IMG/VR virus record: IMGVR_UViG_3300037325_000340
Coordinates: 1 to 24,991 of that record
DNA: 24,991 nt
Direction: 5' to 3' (one strand)
Source of the DNA: a virus
Made by a program: the position numbers and the translations under genes. The number at the start of each line of letters is the position of its first letter. Position 1 is the stretch's first letter. Below are positions 22,457 through 24,991 of the stretch, in pieces. Under the pieces are notes generated by a model. That model had not been told where the DNA came from and ran no database searches. It was given only the letters and a program-made list of their open reading frames with translations.

Positions 22457-23466
22457 CAGACAACGACAAGACGCCCGAAACTAAAACCGAACAACCGTTC
22501 GATGCGCCTCAAGCTGAGAATGTGACGGTTTCGGGGGAGGGGTCCGTCGAGGAAATCGAGATTGAACCTACCTTGAGCGGGTATTTCAAGGAGAAGCGCG
22601 CAAGCCCTTCGGCATTTTTCAAGGTACTGCGCAAGCACGAAGTGAAGCGATTTCAGCAGTCAGATCGAGCGGCTGCAGAAAAAATAATGGCGTATAAAGA
22701 TCCTGAGGGGGAACGCTTGTGGGCTCTGATGGCGTATTCCTCGCTGCCTGAAAGTGTTGACGTTTGGATCTGGAGCGCAGCTCTTGCGCGCCTAAAGGAG
22801 CACTTCGGCGACGCGTTTAATCCGGGAGAGAACAATACAAGGCGTATCTTGAAGACAGTACTGACCGAGCTCGGGGCGGCACTTGGCTCCGAGAAGAAAG
22901 AGGAAAGAAAGCACGCAGAAACGTGGCTCCGCATAACTGTCTGCTGGCTGATGGAGAAGCGTAATCTAAGCGCTTGGCAGGTTGCTGAGGACCTACAGAC
23001 TGCCTTCATCGTGAATTCGAGCAAAGCCCAGGAAGTTATCCAAAAAGGTAAGAGTCGGGAGTTGCAGATTGCCGTCGCGATGGCAGGGCTGGGCGACGAA
23101 TTGGTCAAGTCAGCAAACGAAGACCGCGACAAGGAAAGGAATACCTCCACCGATTTGCGTCATAGCTTGCACATAGCACGCACCAAAATCGAGGGGCTGC
23201 GGACAGAACTGGTCATCGCGAGACAGACAATAGCCGAACATGAAAAGCGTGTTTCCGAGCTTGAGAAGACGCTTTCTAACGAGAGGCAGCATTGGGGACA
23301 CGATCTGACTGAGACGAAGGCAGGACAGAAGGTACTCCTCGGAGAGAAACTTGGCCCCCTCCTCAACGATGCCATTGACGCTCTCGAAATCGATCCGCCG
23401 GAGCCGGGTATAGCTCTGCGACGAATGAAGGCAGCCGCTTCCGTGATTGAAGGGGCAAAGGAATGA
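22453..23466 (+). CDS. Cassette gene B: coiled-coil protein, possible Hsp70 partner (337 aa)
   Basis: Residues 1-45 are acidic and probably disordered (MTDNDKTPETKTEQPFDAPQ...). Residues about 45-215 are helical and Trp-bearing (YSSLPESVDVWIWSAALARL; WLRITVCWLMEKRNLSAWQV). Residues about 222-290 show a heptad-like coiled coil (IEGLRTELVIARQTIAEHEK, RVSELEKTLSNE). The end (LGEKLGPLLNDAIDALEIDP; GIALRRMKAAASVIEGAK) looks like a short helical bundle. A coiled coil followed by a helical bundle next to an Hsp70 recalls the layout of GrpE exchange factors, but I see no firm sequence match. It is coupled to both neighbours by ATGA overlaps. Confidence 0.7.
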   Translation: MTDNDKTPETKTEQPFDAPQAENVTVSGEGSVEEIEIEPTLSGYFKEKRASPSAFFKVLRKHEVKRFQQSDRAAAEKIMAYKDPEGERLWALMAYSSLPESVDVWIWSAALARLKEHFGDAFNPGENNTRRILKTVLTELGAALGSEKKEERKHAETWLRITVCWLMEKRNLSAWQVAEDLQTAFIVNSSKAQEVIQKGKSRELQIAVAMAGLGDELVKSANEDRDKERNTSTDLRHSLHIARTKIEGLRTELVIARQTIAEHEKRVSELEKTLSNERQHWGHDLTETKAGQKVLLGEKLGPLLNDAIDALEIDPPEPGIALRRMKAAASVIEGAKE

Positions 23467-24929
23467 GTGAAATGATTTTTGGCATCGACTTCGGAACGAC
23501 AAACAGTCTTGCGGCGGTTGCCGTGGGAGACAGGGTGTTGCCCTTGGTAGATCAAGTCAACCAGCGCCCGCATCCTTCCGTCATCTGGTATAGGGGATCG
23601 GATGTCGTGGTCGGTCGCGAAGCTCGGCAGAACATGGACATCACTGATATTGGCGCTCCTCCGGGCTTCGTCCGCTCTCCCAAGATGTCCCTCCGCCGAA
23701 ATGGTCCCGTCTTCGTTGATGGTCGCCCAATCGAGCCTACGGACGCTGTTGCCGAAGTCCTCCGGCATCTGAAAGCCGATGCCGCGAAAGCCCGTGGGAG
23801 CGCATCTGGACATGAGCTTGCGAGAGCAGTTTTTACTATACCGGTTGATTTCGGAGGTCCTGAACGGCGTTCCTTGCGCGAGGCGGCACGAAAAGCTGGC
23901 ATCGGGGTCATCCAGTTCGTTCACGAACCCGTAGCTGCACTTTATGCGTATCTCAGATCTTTGCCCGATCTCTCGCGTGAACTGGCACGCTTGGAGGGAA
24001 GGTCGATCCTCGTCTTCGACTGGGGCGGCGGCACGCTTGACCTGACACTCTGTCGCATCGCTGGTGGCGCTATCATGCAGATCAAGAACCTCGGCGACAA
24101 CGAGATAGGTGGCGACAAGTTTGATGAGCGTCTTAGAAACCACTTGAGAGAAAAGCACTCTGCCAAGCATGACATTGAGGACATCACCGCTCTGGAACAG
24201 CCAGGCATGGCTGCAAAGCTGCTGCACCAGTGCGAAATACTGAAAATTCACCTGTCGGATCCAAAGACCGACATTGAGGATGTGATCGTAAGGAATTACC
24301 TCAAGGTAGACGGTTCTGGTAAGAACCTGACTGCATCCGTTACCCGTTCCGAACTCGAAGACTTGAGCGCTGGGATTGTCTCCCGCGGGCTGGCCCGGAT
24401 CGATGAAACTCTCGATCAGGCAAACCTCACGTATCAGGACATAGAACTTTGCCTGGCTACCGGCGGTATGGTGAACATGCCTGCTATCCGTTACGGCCTC
24501 ACAGAAAGGTTCATCGGTCGAGTTCCCAAGCTTGAAAACGGAGACCGCATCATCGCGGAAGGCGCGGCCTGGATCGCGAATGATGGCTTGAGACTGCAAC
24601 TCTCGAAACCAATCGAGATCCTTGTCGCAGATACGAGTGGGCGAGGAACATATCATTCACTCGTCGATGCCGGCTGGACCCTGCCGATAGAGAACGAGAC
24701 ACAGAACGTCGCAAATACCCGCCTTTTCTGCGTGGACCCGCGAGAGGGTTACGCGGTTGTTGAGGTGGCCAAACCTGCAAAACTTGGAAAGGTCTCACCA
24801 AGAGATCCACGACACTCTCTCTGTGTTGTTAAAGCCAAACTCGATGCGAATGCAGCCCCACTGCTCCCCCTCTGTCAGGGATGTTGTCCGCTACTCTACT
24901 TTTCTCTATTTCTCAGGTGGGCGGGATAG
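23463..24929 (+). pseudogene. Cassette gene C: Hsp70-like ATPase, 3' end replaced by insertion sequence
   Basis: The nucleotide-binding domain is intact: phosphate-1 IDFGTTNS (Asp9), Lys74 in SPKMSLR, Glu155 in VHEPVAALY, phosphate-2 VFDWGGGTLDLTL (Asp186, Asp193) and adenosine loop ATGGMVNMPAI near 332. These match the ATP-binding and hydrolysis residues of DnaK. A substrate-binding beta domain begins near 380 but stops at about 465: after LDANAAPLLPL the frame runs into Cys/Leu/Phe-rich sequence (CQGCCPLLYFSLFLRWAG) that is not Hsp70-like. A transposase start follows at 24939. The gene is therefore most likely truncated by insertion, leaving the ATPase and part of the substrate domain. ATG at 23463 overlaps B; 23472 is an alternative. 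Confidence 0.8.
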
Positions 24930-24991
24930 GACAATGACGTGGGATATTCACCAGAACGAAAATCGGCTGTGCTGAAGCGGATGCTGCCGCC
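24873..24991 (+). mobile_element. Left end of an insertion sequence (partial, continues past the window)
   Basis: The Hsp70-like frame loses its character at about 24866-24880, and a transposase start lies 60-70 bp beyond. TGTCAGGGATGTTGTCCG at 24873 onward is a possible left terminus, since it begins with TG, but the other end is outside the window and no inverted-repeat check can be made. The true boundary could lie anywhere in about 24862-24900. Confidence 0.6.
24939..24991 (+). CDS. IS transposase N-terminus (IS3/IS911-like OrfA type), partial
   Basis: From GTG at 24939 the frame reads (M)GYSPERKSAVLKRMLPP to the window edge. 'YSPERK-AVL-+-LPP' is the usual opening of a transposase OrfA with a helix-turn-helix that follows ('EEGISEATLYNW' in relatives). 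AGGAC lies about 7 nt before the GTG. Only 17 codons are visible, so the family is a recognition-based call. Confidence 0.65.
   Translation, partial: MGYSPERKSAVLKRMLP

Noticed and set aside
1-24991. CRISPR array, rRNA or integrase gene
   Set aside because: No regularly spaced direct repeats of CRISPR type, no rRNA signature and no tyrosine or serine recombinase catalytic domain were seen.

Overview
The window looks like most of a temperate-phage genome (prophage or prophage-like island) in a high-GC alphaproteobacterium, most likely of the Rhodobacterales. This rests on gene content and codon bias, on small phage families common in that order (DUF6362, DUF6511, DUF7220, DUF3489, a ParB-methyltransferase fusion, a Nu1-like terminase small subunit) and on a strong GC third-position bias. 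No integrase, att site, tRNA or rRNA is visible. No portal, capsid or tail gene is present either, so the window covers the immunity, replication/recombination and start-of-packaging parts only.

Layout. (1) 1-380, minus: N-terminal part of a terminase small subunit. (2) 473-1927, plus: four small accessory genes ending in a DUF3489 protein. The inverted repeat AGCAAT-N3-ATTGCT lies at the divergent start and again before the third gene. (3) 1953-17796, minus: a long run of tightly packed, often ATGA- or TAATG-coupled early genes. In transcription order from 17796 downward these are a winged-helix-like protein, a MerR/AlpA-type HTH protein, four conserved unknowns, a Sak4-like ATPase, an SSB-like protein, an SF2 helicase, a DUF6511 protein, a Cas4-like Fe-S nuclease, a primase-helicase, a RuvC-like resolvase, a short unknown, DUF6362, a ParB-adenine methyltransferase, a cytosine methyltransferase, a small membrane protein, a Hin-type HTH protein and a DUF2786 protein. 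(4) 17905-21032, plus: a CI-type S24 repressor, an 81-aa protein and a RecD2-like helicase. (5) 21308-24929, plus: a three-gene, translationally coupled, lower-GC cassette of a C2H2 zinc-finger protein, a coiled-coil protein and an Hsp70-like ATPase. The last is cut short by the left end of an insertion sequence whose transposase begins at 24939.

How it fits together. The CI-like repressor and the leftward operon diverge from 17797-17904, where an 8-bp direct repeat overlaps the repressor promoter. This is the expected lysis/lysogeny switch. Leftward transcription makes the replication and recombination machinery and runs toward packaging. Rightward transcription would be on in the lysogen and could carry RecD2 and possibly the Hsp70 cassette. 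That is the usual place for prophage cargo such as defence genes.

Two long non-coding gaps in the leftward operon are highly structured. 5574-6038 has ten GANTC (CcrM-type) sites in 274 bp within two diverged copies of a TGGAYTCC-rich repeat block. 7203-7615 has two long hairpins followed by an AT-rich array of seven AAATTT cores, four of them about 20 bp apart, and is a candidate replication origin. These two gaps and the zinc-finger/coiled-coil/Hsp70 cassette are the most notable content.
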